A stretch of DNA of 64,000 bases from Chitinophagaceae bacterium UBA4411. Lineage in GTDB: Bacteria > Bacteroidota > Bacteroidia > Chitinophagales > Chitinophagaceae. The stretch spans positions 372,001 through 436,000 of the forward strand of contig DGQP01000002.1 in assembly GCA_002400415.1 (NCBI GenBank), read 5' to 3'. The position numbers and the translations under genes are program-made. Within the stretch, counting starts at the first letter, position 1. Every line of letters starts with the position of its first letter. This document shows positions 36,751 through 44,568 of the stretch, one piece after another. The notes beneath the pieces are model-generated. The model was not told where the DNA came from, ran no database searches, and was given only the letters and a program-made list of their open reading frames with translations.

Positions 36751-37342
36751 TTTTCGCTTCCTCGGTTTGATTTTGTTTAAATAATATCTTTTGCAACTGT
36801 CTCCGGGCTTTGGATAAATTTGATTTGGAAGTACCCGTTGAAATGCCCAGTTGCGCAGCAATTTCATCATGGCTCAGTCCGTCAATGATAAACAGGTTCA
36901 GCACCGTCCTGTATCCCGGCGACAGGTCCTGGATACCCCGGATGATCTCATCATAGGACAGCTTATCCACCGCATCCTCTCCTTTTGATGGTACCTGCAT
37001 GATCACCGGGTCAATATCCGTTACCATCCGCTGCTTATGGTATTTCCGGAAATGATCAATGGCGGTATACACCATGATCTTCCGCAGCCAGCCTTTGAAG
37101 GAGCTGACCACATCCGCATAAGCCGGGCTGTAATGATGTATTTCCCGGAAAACTTTCAGAAATCCGTCATTCAGTATCTCCACAGCATCATCAACATTGT
37201 TGGTGTAACGGTCGCAGATGGCCATAGCATAGCCATAAAAAGAGTTGTAGATAATTTTCTGGCTCTCTCTTTTATTCAGGGCGCAGGCCCCGACATGGTA
37301 GGTCAATTCTTCAGCTGAAAGCAAATATTGATCGGGTTTCAT
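36740..37342 (-). CDS. ECF-type RNA polymerase sigma factor
   Basis: A 200-residue sigma-70 family protein with only regions 2 and 4. Region 2 contains NSFYGYAMAICDRYTNNVDDAVEILNDGF-like sequence (core-binding and -10 recognition; about residues 30-110) and WLRKIMVYTAIDHFRKY. Region 4 (about 140-190) has the helix-turn-helix LSHDEIAAQLGISTGTSKSNL. The start at 37342 (MKPDQYLL) is chosen because the upstream 27 codons look non-coding. It is translationally coupled to the membrane/barrel gene by an 11-base overlap, which suggests the partner controls its activity. The target promoters are not readable. Confidence 0.92.
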   Translation of the reverse strand: MKPDQYLLSAEELTYHVGACALNKRESQKIIYNSFYGYAMAICDRYTNNVDDAVEILNDGFLKVFREIHHYSPAYADVVSSFKGWLRKIMVYTAIDHFRKYHKQRMVTDIDPVIMQVPSKGEDAVDKLSYDEIIRGIQDLSPGYRTVLNLFIIDGLSHDEIAAQLGISTGTSKSNLSKARRQLQKILFKQNQTEEAKNAV

Positions 37343-37461
37343 CAGCCAAATCGGGAAACGGGGATAAAAGGTTGCCGTTCTCTTGTAAATTAATGCTTTC
37401 CGGGACAGCCCTCCGGATAACAAAAATCGGGGGTAGCCCGGAAACCGGCAAGCAGGTTGAT

Positions 37462-38517
37462 TTACAGGCTCCGGGATGCCGGAAATTTCTTTCGCCCGGG
37501 CTTCAAAAAGAGTATAAGAACCAGGAGAAGAGTTGCCACAGCCCAGCCACCGGCTGCTGAAAATAACAAGGGCCGCAGGGGGCTGTAAAACACAAGGGCT
37601 CCCAGTATGATGGCCGTTCCAAAAGAAAGACCGATTGCCTGTTCTGTTCTTCCCTTCATGGAATGAACAAGTAAAGAAGTAGTGGCCGGAATGCCCGATT
37701 GCAGCAATCCAATACCTGTACAGAACAGCAACAATTCATCTTTAAAGAAATTCAGCAGCGGGGTGGCAACCGCAAGTGATATTAGTGTATATAACCTCCA
37801 TCCTATCCTGTCTGCTATCCAGCCACCGGCTATCTTACCAATGCAAGCGGCACCGGCAATGGCGATCAGCCAGTGATAATCTTTTTCGTGAAGGAGCTGG
37901 AAGATATTCCAGATCACGGAACGGAGAGAGATAACCGTCAGCAAAATGATCATGATGATATCGTGCCGGTCAAGTGAAATGGCTGGTGCAGGAGCTGATC
38001 GGATTATATCTCTTTGTTCTGCATTCTTTACCGGCACAAAATAAATTCCGCCCAGGAAAACAGATGCCGCCGCAAGCAGGTACAGCCAGATATCAGCACC
38101 GGCATAAGCCCAGTAACCACCGGCTATCAAACCCATCACACCCGGTGCGGCAAACAAACCGATATCCGCAGCTTTATTTTGCCGGGCGCAAACAGATCCG
38201 CCTGCCACATGATAGATAGCCGAAGCCACCCCGGCCAGCACGATGGCTAATTGCGGTGCCGGCAGGAAAAAACAAACCACCAGTACATTCAATCCATACG
38301 CCAGCAGCAAAAACCGTTTTGGTTGTTTCCATTTTTCCAGCCACAGGGCAACCGGGTACTGGCCGCCAAAAGCAATTAAATTGTACAGGAAAAGGCCAAG
38401 GCTTATTTGAAACAGGTCTGCCTCCAATTGTACCAGCCTGCCGAGAAAATACCCGGCAATAAGATCATTCAGTCCATGCCCCAGTGCCAGGAATAGTATG
38501 ACCGCTTTCTCCTTCAT
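37462..38517 (-). CDS. MFS-family transporter
   Basis: A 351-residue protein with about ten to twelve hydrophobic helices and no signal peptide. Helix 1 begins LFLALGHGLNDLIAGYF, and the loop after the seventh helix has the GGWIADRIGWR motif, a form of the MFS A-motif. The length is short for the family (usually about 400), consistent with a compact member. The substrate is unknown. Its start overlaps the stop of the upstream small membrane protein gene by four bases, so both are probably one transcript. Confidence 0.8.
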   Translation of the reverse strand: MKEKAVILFLALGHGLNDLIAGYFLGRLVQLEADLFQISLGLFLYNLIAFGGQYPVALWLEKWKQPKRFLLLAYGLNVLVVCFFLPAPQLAIVLAGVASAIYHVAGGSVCARQNKAADIGLFAAPGVMGLIAGGYWAYAGADIWLYLLAAASVFLGGIYFVPVKNAEQRDIIRSAPAPAISLDRHDIIMIILLTVISLRSVIWNIFQLLHEKDYHWLIAIAGAACIGKIAGGWIADRIGWRLYTLISLAVATPLLNFFKDELLLFCTGIGLLQSGIPATTSLLVHSMKGRTEQAIGLSFGTAIILGALVFYSPLRPLLFSAAGGWAVATLLLVLILFLKPGRKKFPASRSL

Positions 38518-38906
38518 CTTCCTATCCCGATTAATACCAGGAAAGCATAAGTAGGCAGGTTCATCACAATTGCCACGACAAAACTTTGCTTAGCCGGTTT
38601 GTCCCTGTTCAGAAGAAACAGAACGCCCCATTCCATCAATACCGACATGATATACAGTACAAACAGGTTGATCAATCCGGTGGAATTAAAAAAATCGCTG
38701 ACAAATTCAATCAGCACAAAGCCAAGGGCAAACGTAGCCAGGTTGGCGAGAAAGGAATCCAGGAAAGCCTTTTTGAACTTTACATTGTATTTCATCAGTA
38801 TCATAACCGCAGCCTCAGCCAGGATAGCGAAGAGGACAAAGGCTACAAATAAGGCAAAGAAAAAATAATAGAGCCCGGCACCGCCGGCATCAAGTAAGTA
38901 AAACAT
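38514..38906 (-). CDS. Small four-helix membrane protein of unknown function
   Basis: A 130-residue protein made almost entirely of four hydrophobic segments (about 10-32, 45-68, 72-92 and 105-127), with short basic loops. I do not recognise the family. The stop codon overlaps the MFS transporter start by four bases (ATGA), indicating coupled translation, so a helper role in the same membrane process is possible but unproven. The predicted topology has both ends near the same face. Confidence 0.65.
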   Translation of the reverse strand: MFYLLDAGGAGLYYFFFALFVAFVLFAILAEAAVMILMKYNVKFKKAFLDSFLANLATFALGFVLIEFVSDFFNSTGLINLFVLYIMSVLMEWGVLFLLNRDKPAKQSFVVAIVMNLPTYAFLVLIGIGR

Positions 38907-39016
38907 GGTGGTTATTTGCTTAAAAGTAACAATAAACGGAAGAGATTTAATACCCGCTGTTGGGTACTATGAGGAAACCACTGGAATAAAAACCAAGGTT
39001 TTCAAACTGATTAATT

Positions 39017-39048
39017 TTTGAAAGTTGAGATTGGGCGGTGTAAATTTA
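39017..39048 (+). promoter_or_regulatory. Possible promoter of the zinc-ribbon gene
   Basis: TTTG at 39017-39020 and TAAATTTA at 39041-39048 are 20 bases apart, close to TTTG / TAnnTTTG with one mismatch. The ATG is at 39086. Confidence 0.4.
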
Positions 39049-39051
39049 TGT

Positions 39052-39060
39052 GTTGTATGC
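39052..39060 (-). repeat. GCATACAAC repeat, left copy (inverted)
   Basis: GTTGTATGC on the plus strand, i.e. GCATACAAC on the minus strand. The same nine bases occur direct at 40036-40044 and 40545-40553, bracketing two AT-rich genes. Confidence 0.5.
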
Positions 39061-39085
39061 AACCCCAAAGGAACACTTCAATATT

Positions 39086-40027
39086 ATGGGAACTATTCAA
39101 GACATGATATGGAAACTGGAAAATTTCCAACGTAACCTGCAGGACCTAGGAACGAAAACAGTTCACATTGTTCCGGATGCCAAAGGAATGATTGATAGAC
39201 AGTGTCCAAAAAATGATTGTCAATCATATTTCAAAGTAAATTCCGACGACTGGCGAAATATAGTCAAAGATGAAGAAGTCTTTTGCCCAATTTGTAGGAA
39301 TAATTCACCTGCTAAAGAATATATGCCAAAGGCTCAACGAAAAGCAATAGTAAGTGGAATCAGAAATTTGATTATGGACAATTGGCATCATGGAACACCA
39401 ATGTCCCAAAATATTGTCCCCATCCAATCAATGGAAGAGTTTGAATTAAATATTGCTTGTGGCAATTGTAAAACCCGCTTTTCTGTAATTGGAGCAGCCT
39501 TTTTTTGTCCCTGTTGCGGATATAATTCAGTTGAAAGAACCGCAAAAGAAGCGATAGAAAAGATTTTATTACAAATGCAAAAGATATCATCCATAGAAAG
39601 GTCTCTTCAATCTGAATTTACAAAGAATCAAGTAGCAGTTATCATTAAATCTATTGTTGAAAACTCATTAAGTGATTGCATATCTACTTTGCAAGCCTAT
39701 TGTGAAGCAAGGTATAACCACTTGTCATCAACCAAAGCACCTTTCAACGTTTTCCAAAATATCGAAAGAGGGAATAAACTATGGATTGGCTTAAAAGGGA
39801 AAGGTTATGAAAACTGGCTTACAAAAAATGAATACATCCAATTGACACTCTTTGCAAATCGACGACACTTATTGGAACATAAAAATGGACTTGTAGATAC
39901 CAAATATTTAAACAATACTGGTGACAGGAATTACAAAGAAGGTGATAGAATTATTGTCAGGGAATCTGATGTTAGTTTTCTTGGCCAAATAATCAACAAA
40001 ATCATTAATTCAATTGAGAATCCTTAA
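39086..40027 (+). CDS. Protein with two zinc ribbons and a HEPN-like RX4H motif
   Basis: A 313-residue protein, AT-rich relative to the surrounding genes. Two zinc-ribbon-like sites are visible: Cys40/Cys45 with Cys67/Cys70, and Cys125/Cys128 with Cys141/Cys144. The C-terminal helical part (about 155-313) contains NRRHLLEHKNGLVDTKYL, in which Arg260 and His265 form the RX4H motif of HEPN ribonuclease-like domains. HEPN proteins often act in phage defence or toxin systems, but no partner antitoxin is obvious. The start at 39086 follows a short unlikely N-terminal extension. Function is not known; defence is a hypothesis only. Confidence 0.6.
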   Translation: MGTIQDMIWKLENFQRNLQDLGTKTVHIVPDAKGMIDRQCPKNDCQSYFKVNSDDWRNIVKDEEVFCPICRNNSPAKEYMPKAQRKAIVSGIRNLIMDNWHHGTPMSQNIVPIQSMEEFELNIACGNCKTRFSVIGAAFFCPCCGYNSVERTAKEAIEKILLQMQKISSIERSLQSEFTKNQVAVIIKSIVENSLSDCISTLQAYCEARYNHLSSTKAPFNVFQNIERGNKLWIGLKGKGYENWLTKNEYIQLTLFANRRHLLEHKNGLVDTKYLNNTGDRNYKEGDRIIVRESDVSFLGQIINKIINSIENP

Positions 40028-40035
40028 GAAAAGCC

Positions 40036-40044
40036 GCATACAAC
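40036..40044 (+). repeat. GCATACAAC repeat, middle copy
   Basis: Direct copy nine bases after the zinc-ribbon gene stop, within the longer context GCCGCATACAACAAAAG followed by TTTTGGGCAAA and GGCGG. Part of the cassette-like pattern described in the findings. Confidence 0.5.
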
Positions 40045-40085
40045 AAAAGATTTTGGGCAAATAACGAGATTCATATTGGCGGTAA

Positions 40086-40439
40086 ATGAAAGTACATCAA
40101 TATAACAATTTAACCGAGCTACTTCTTACATTAGTGAGAGAACGTCCTGGAATGTATTTAGGAACAGCGCATATTAGCAAACTACCCAATTTTATTCTTG
40201 GCTACCAGTTTTGTAATAATATTTCAAAAAACGAAAAGGATTTCTATTTTGGCGAGAAAGGTTTTTTAAATTGGTATGCCACTAACTACAATCCGGGGAA
40301 AATGAGTTTTTGGCAAGACTACTTTTTGGTGGAAGCAGGAAATGATGAATTCAAAGCACTAACATTATATTTTACTCGGCTTGAGGAATATTACAATTGG
40401 TATAAATCACAATTGGATAAACAGCCTGAGACAAAATAA
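40086..40439 (+). CDS. Small protein of unknown function with RPGMYLG motif
   Basis: A 117-residue, AT-rich, aromatic-rich acidic protein. The N-terminal part has LVRERPGMYLGTAHISKL, followed by FILGYQF, a pattern I recall from small hypothetical proteins, some of which lie beside toxin genes. No catalytic motif or signal peptide is seen. It starts 59 bases after the zinc-ribbon/HEPN-like gene on the same strand, so the two could be one accessory unit, for instance effector and partner. This pairing is inference from position only. Confidence 0.6.
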   Translation: MKVHQYNNLTELLLTLVRERPGMYLGTAHISKLPNFILGYQFCNNISKNEKDFYFGEKGFLNWYATNYNPGKMSFWQDYFLVEAGNDEFKALTLYFTRLEEYYNWYKSQLDKQPETK

Positions 40440-40544
40440 CTCGAATTCAATCACCTACAACAAGAACTGTGTAAACAATCACCCAACTTTTCATCTCTTT
40501 TAAGTTCTTTCTAGACAACAATAAATACCTACTCCATTATTATT

Positions 40545-40553
40545 GCATACAAC
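40545..40553 (+). repeat. GCATACAAC repeat, right copy
   Basis: Third copy, in TTGCATACAACCC, mirroring the left copy GGTTGCATACAAC as read on the minus strand. It lies 50 bases before the ldhA-type start and closes the AT-rich segment. Confidence 0.5.
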
Positions 40554-40602
40554 CCGCATTGCTCCCTATCTTCGCCCTTCCTTAATAACCATCATCTTTA
40601 TC

Positions 40603-41592
40603 ATGAAAACAGCTTTCTTCAGCACCAAATCATACGACCGGGAATACTTCGACCGTTTCAATAACTCGGGTCACGAACTGACCTATTTTGATGTTTCGCT
40701 GAATAAAAATTTGGTGGCCCTGAGCCAGGGCCATGACGCGGTTTGCCTGTTTGTAAATGATAAAGCCAATGCGGCTGTAATTGAACAACTGGCGGCCAAC
40801 GGCACCCGGATCATCGCCCTTCGCTGTGCCGGTTTTAATAATGTGGACCTGGCGGCCGCTGCTGCCCATAACATCAAAGTGGTGCGGGTGCCCGCTTATT
40901 CACCCGAAGCGGTGGCGGAACATGCGGTGGCCCTCATCCTGACGCTGAACCGGAAAATTCATAAAGCCTATAACCGGGTGCGGGACAGCAATTTTTCGCT
41001 GGAGAATTTACTGGGTTTTAACCTGCATGGTAAAACAGTGGGTGTGATCGGTACGGGTATCATCGGCCGTTGTTTTTGCCGTATCATGCTGGGTTTTGGC
41101 TGCCGCATCCTGGCGCATGACCTTTACCCTTCTGAAGAAATGATCAAAGCAGGTGTGATTTATACAACACCGGATACCATCTGGCAGGAAAGTGATATCA
41201 TCTCGCTGCATTGTCCTTTACTCCCGGAAACCAAACACCTGGTGAATAAGGATTCCTTTGCCAAAATGAAAAAAGGCGTGATGCTCATCAATACCAGCCG
41301 CGGTGCGGTGATCAATACAGCTGATGCCGTGGAAGCCCTGAAGAAAGAACAACTCGGTTATCTTGGTATTGATGTGTATGAGCAGGAAGAAAAATTATTC
41401 TTCAAAGATCTTTCCGGCAGCATCATGCAGGATGATGTGATTGCCCGGCTCACCAGTTTTCCTAATGTACTCATCACCTCCCACCAGGGATTTTTTACCA
41501 AAGAGGCTTTAGAGCAAATTGCCCTGGTGACTTTGAAAAATCTAGGTGATTTTGAAAGCGGCTTGCCGCTGGAGAACGAGGTGAAGGGGTAA
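40603..41592 (+). CDS. ldhA: D-lactate dehydrogenase-type 2-hydroxyacid dehydrogenase
   Basis: A 329-residue NAD-dependent dehydrogenase that most likely interconverts pyruvate and D-lactate. It starts MKTAFFSTKSYDREYFD, characteristic of the LdhA group. The nucleotide-binding motif is TVGVIGTGIIGRCF. Catalytic residues are Arg233 in NTSRGAV, Glu260 in DVYEQE and His294 in TSHQGFF. The EQEEKLFF segment also matches D-lactate dehydrogenases. The start at 40603 is at the conserved N-terminus; the frame runs 60 bases upstream. Base composition is like the core genome, unlike the AT-rich genes on both sides. Confidence 0.92.
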   Translation: MKTAFFSTKSYDREYFDRFNNSGHELTYFDVSLNKNLVALSQGHDAVCLFVNDKANAAVIEQLAANGTRIIALRCAGFNNVDLAAAAAHNIKVVRVPAYSPEAVAEHAVALILTLNRKIHKAYNRVRDSNFSLENLLGFNLHGKTVGVIGTGIIGRCFCRIMLGFGCRILAHDLYPSEEMIKAGVIYTTPDTIWQESDIISLHCPLLPETKHLVNKDSFAKMKKGVMLINTSRGAVINTADAVEALKKEQLGYLGIDVYEQEEKLFFKDLSGSIMQDDVIARLTSFPNVLITSHQGFFTKEALEQIALVTLKNLGDFESGLPLENEVKG

Positions 41593-41737
41593 TAAGATGT
41601 AATTATGTTTCCAGCTGGGATAAAAACTTAAAGGTAAACTGTCGTTCCATGTTTCACCTTATTCAGAATTGAAAAAGGTGATGTAAATTTATATGCTTTT
41701 TATCCATTTGAGGAATCTCCGTCTAAGCAATTTGATA

Positions 41738-42382
41738 ATGCTCAAAAAATCAGTCAACTATTTAATCATTGTAATCGTCAACATAATAGTCTTGACTACA
41801 CTGTTAGCTCTTTGGACAGATAAACTAGAATTGATCTTTAACGACTGGATCAGGCCTATAGAATTTATAAAAATAGTTACATTTAGTTTGGTCTCATTAA
41901 TAGCAATCCGAATTCTGGTTGCCATTTTCCGAAAGAGAAACATAACGAAGAGAAGTCTAAAATTAAAGACATCAGCACTCTTAACATTCTTAATTTCTTT
42001 GTATTTATACATAGACTATTCGACAAAAGTTGTTAGTAATGTATTTATAAACCGACAGTTCAGGAATCAAATTGCCAAAAAAATAAAACCATCCAATGAG
42101 CTTGCATACGGTACACAAGGAAACAGTTTGACAATTAAAGAGTATCAGCAAATTACAAAGATGTGCTGGTTCCCAGAGTTACCAGATGAAGCATCAAATA
42201 TTCAATACAGTTATGGACATGATAGATTTTTGCCAGACTATTCATTTACGGTAACATATGACTTGCCGATACAAAATGAAGTAGAATCAATAAATTACAG
42301 GAAAGGCGACTTTTCAAGGCATCAATCATTTATAGTTATTGGCAATATAAAAAGAGTGACGTATTCTGAGGGTGAGCAATAA
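41738..42382 (+). CDS. Membrane protein of unknown function
   Basis: A 214-residue AT-rich protein. Three hydrophobic segments occupy the first ~90 residues (VNYLIIVIVNIIVLTTLLAL, FSLVSLIAIRILVAIF and LLTFLISLYLYIDY), followed by a soluble C-terminal domain of about 120 residues. I do not recognise it. The start at 41738 follows a 15-codon upstream extension that I consider doubtful. A 14-base sequence upstream (41682-41695) nearly repeats one before the zinc-ribbon gene, hinting that both are insertions of the same kind. Confidence 0.55.
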   Translation: MLKKSVNYLIIVIVNIIVLTTLLALWTDKLELIFNDWIRPIEFIKIVTFSLVSLIAIRILVAIFRKRNITKRSLKLKTSALLTFLISLYLYIDYSTKVVSNVFINRQFRNQIAKKIKPSNELAYGTQGNSLTIKEYQQITKMCWFPELPDEASNIQYSYGHDRFLPDYSFTVTYDLPIQNEVESINYRKGDFSRHQSFIVIGNIKRVTYSEGEQ

Positions 42383-42429
42383 AACCAAACAATAACTGCT
42401 CACTCATCTGAAAAACCCTAATTACAAAC

Positions 42430-42819
42430 ATGAATAAAGACACACAAGCCTACAACAACTCCCAATCAAAACCCGACAAAGAGATATGCCAGTTGCTGGC
42501 CAAAGAAATTGATGCGGTGTTGCCGAAAGCGGAGAACAAGATATGGCATGCACACCCTGTCTGGTTCCTTGACGGGAACCCGGTAGCGGGCTACAGTAAA
42601 CTGAAAAACTGTATCCGCCTTTTATTCTGGAGCGGCCAGTCCTTTGAAGAAGAGGGTTTGCAAAACGAAGGCAGTTTCAAAGCCGCCGAAATACGGTACA
42701 CTTCCGTTGAACAGGTGAATACCAAAGACCTGAAACGCTGGCTGAAGAAATCGGAAAAAATTCAGTGGGATTATAAAAATATTGTGAAGCGGAAAGGTGT
42801 TCTGGAAAGACTGAAATAA
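42430..42819 (+). CDS. DUF1801-type protein
   Basis: A 129-residue cytoplasmic protein. The KIWHAHPVWFLDGNPVAGYS region and the IRLLFWSG motif are typical of the YdhG/DUF1801 family, whose biochemical role is not established; some relatives bind iron or sit in stress operons. The N-terminal ~15 residues are polar and probably disordered. It is convergent with the MmcQ/YjbR gene, with 14 bases between stop codons. Compact, of ordinary base composition, and probably a core gene. Confidence 0.8.
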   Translation: MNKDTQAYNNSQSKPDKEICQLLAKEIDAVLPKAENKIWHAHPVWFLDGNPVAGYSKLKNCIRLLFWSGQSFEEEGLQNEGSFKAAEIRYTSVEQVNTKDLKRWLKKSEKIQWDYKNIVKRKGVLERLK

Positions 42820-42833
42820 AATTCTTCCCGCAT

Positions 42834-43172
42834 TCAATCAAAATATTTGGCAACCATCTTCCTGGGCGCCACCTGCTTCCAGGCAGTAGTCAGTGCATCC
42901 AGCAACATGGCTTTCTTTACTTTCTTCAGTTCAATATAGGTGGCACCCTGCCGGCCCCAGCCACCCGGTACGGGATAAATGATCCCCTTATCAAAAGAAC
43001 AAAAAACAGACTGGTCCACTGCAGAAAGTTTTACCATCACCAGTTGTTTATCCGCTTTGACTGTGGCGAATATTTTATTCTTCACCCGGAAATCAGGTGT
43101 CCCAAAATGGCTTTTTTCCTCCGTTTCAGGAAGGGATAAAGCTAATTGTCTTGCGGCAGCTACGGTGACCAT
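42834..43172 (-). CDS. MmcQ/YjbR-family protein
   Basis: A 112-residue protein of the MmcQ/YjbR family (CyaY-like fold). Family motifs are LSLPETEEKSHFGTPDFRVKNKIFA-like, of which the SHFGTPDFRV segment and the C-terminal Trp-containing helix (TTAWKQVAPRKM) are visible. These small proteins are often annotated as DNA-binding, but the evidence for that is weak; the cellular role is unclear. It lies between two plus-strand genes and its stop is 14 bases from that of the DUF1801 gene. Confidence 0.88.
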   Translation of the reverse strand: MVTVAAARQLALSLPETEEKSHFGTPDFRVKNKIFATVKADKQLVMVKLSAVDQSVFCSFDKGIIYPVPGGWGRQGATYIELKKVKKAMLLDALTTAWKQVAPRKMVAKYFD

Positions 43173-43282
43173 TGCAGAAAGTTACGAAAGATCGTTTCTT
43201 TTGAAATGTTTAGCAGGGATTTTGCTTGTATAGCCAAGCCACCGGATACCACCAGCCAATTCCGTTCATCAAAACACGACAC

Positions 43283-43774
43283 ATGAAAAAGATCATTGTT
43301 CTTGCTGGTTTAGTATGCGGCTGTTTCCCGGCCGCAGCCCAATTAAAGACAACTATTGTCTGCCCTCCTTTTACTATTGATATCCTGGACGGCCGCATCG
43401 GCGACCTGGACCCCAAGTCAACACAGGGGCAGATCAAAAAAACATTTCCCTGTTTTACCAGTGCAGAAGCAGAATCGGATTCTGCCAAATGCGGCGGTAC
43501 CGTCTTCTACAAAGACAAGGATATTTATTTCTATACGAAAAGGGATTACGTGGAGATCGGCCCGGCTTTCAAAGGCAAACTGAGTATCCCGCTGCTGGGT
43601 GCCAGCCGCACGGGTTTATTCAAATGGCTGGGCAATCCAAAGATCAAAGATGTAAGCTGGGATGCTTATCAAACTTCTTACGGCATCCTGATCCTGTATT
43701 TTAGCAAGGCAAATAAGATCAACCGGATCCGGTTCAGCACCCAATCGGTGGAAACAATCAATTTGTGTGAGTAA
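43283..43774 (+). CDS. Exported protein of unknown function
   Basis: A 163-residue protein with a signal peptide (MKKIIVLAGLVCGCFPAAAQ). The cysteine in GCF might suggest a lipobox, but the following residues FPAAAQ favour normal signal peptidase I cleavage. The mature part has two further cysteines (PCFTS, KCGG) and a C-terminal one, with a beta-rich pattern. No recognised domain. Convergent with the OmpA-type gene, five bases apart. The start at 43283 is at the signal peptide; the frame extends 57 bases upstream. Confidence 0.7.
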   Translation: MKKIIVLAGLVCGCFPAAAQLKTTIVCPPFTIDILDGRIGDLDPKSTQGQIKKTFPCFTSAEAESDSAKCGGTVFYKDKDIYFYTKRDYVEIGPAFKGKLSIPLLGASRTGLFKWLGNPKIKDVSWDAYQTSYGILILYFSKANKINRIRFSTQSVETINLCE

Positions 43775-43779
43775 GGGGA

Positions 43780-44475
43780 TCAGAGTATCCTTACTTCGGT
43801 CCGGCGGTTCAGCTGTCTTCCTTCATCGGTATCATTATCCGCAACGGGTTGTGCAGCGCCATAACCTTTGGCGATCACTCTTGAAGGGGCTATTCCTTTT
43901 TTCAGCAACCAGGCTTTGATAGCCTCAGCTCTTTGCTGGGAAAGCTTGAGGTTGTCCGCATCTCTGCCTACATTATCGGTATGCCCTGCAATTTCAATTT
44001 GGATCGCTTCTTTATTTTTTAAATAAGCGGCCAGTTCTTCCAGTTCAGGAAATGATTCGGGCCGCAGTGTGGCTTTGCCGAAATCGAAGTGCACATTATC
44101 CAGAGTATATTTCTTCGCCGCTTCAAATTTCACATTCACTTTAAAAGGGTCCGTAAAGAACTCATCTGGACCCAAAGCCGGTATTTCAATCTTACCATAT
44201 TTCGTGGTATCCGTCAGGCTTTTTACCGTGATCATATACGTATCACCCGGGGCTAACTGCAAACTGAATTTACCGGCTGCATCCGAGCGGCCTCCGACTA
44301 TTTGTTTTGTTTTTTCACTCCGGAATAATACTGTTTCTCCTTTAGAGGGCCTGCCTTTCATATCGGTCACGGATACATTCACTTTTGCCAGTTGCGAAGC
44401 GGCAGTATCAGCTGACTGGCTGTATGTATTTACAAAGGAGAAAAAAGAAAGCAGCAGCAACAGTATCCGGTACAT
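43780..44475 (-). CDS. OmpA-family protein
   Basis: A 231-residue envelope protein. A signal peptide (MYRILLLLLSFFSFVNTYSQ) is followed by a carboxypeptidase-regulatory-like or Ig-type beta domain at about 30-95 (VSVTDMKGRPSKGETVLF). The C-terminal ~110 residues are an OmpA domain (DNVHFDFGKATLRPES, then AGHTDNVG and NRRTEVRIL), which binds peptidoglycan through the Asp and Arg of those motifs. It probably ties the outer membrane to the cell wall. No membrane barrel is present, so the protein is periplasmic or a lipid-free peripheral protein. Confidence 0.9.
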   Translation of the reverse strand: MYRILLLLLSFFSFVNTYSQSADTAASQLAKVNVSVTDMKGRPSKGETVLFRSEKTKQIVGGRSDAAGKFSLQLAPGDTYMITVKSLTDTTKYGKIEIPALGPDEFFTDPFKVNVKFEAAKKYTLDNVHFDFGKATLRPESFPELEELAAYLKNKEAIQIEIAGHTDNVGRDADNLKLSQQRAEAIKAWLLKKGIAPSRVIAKGYGAAQPVADNDTDEGRQLNRRTEVRIL

Positions 44476-44529
44476 AGAAAATCTGATTTAAAACCAAACG
44501 ATAAGCTTCATGGCTTTATTGTAAACTTA

Positions 44530-44560
44530 AAAACAAACTGCCGGTACTTCCGGCAGTTTG
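44530..44560 (-). terminator. Terminator of the prolyl oligopeptidase gene
   Basis: CAAACTGCCGG (44534-44544) pairs with CCGGCAGTTTG (44550-44560) around a five-base loop; on the minus strand TTTTTAAG follows. It lies nine bases past the stop at 44569. Confidence 0.88.
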
Positions 44561-44568
44561 CACAATAA

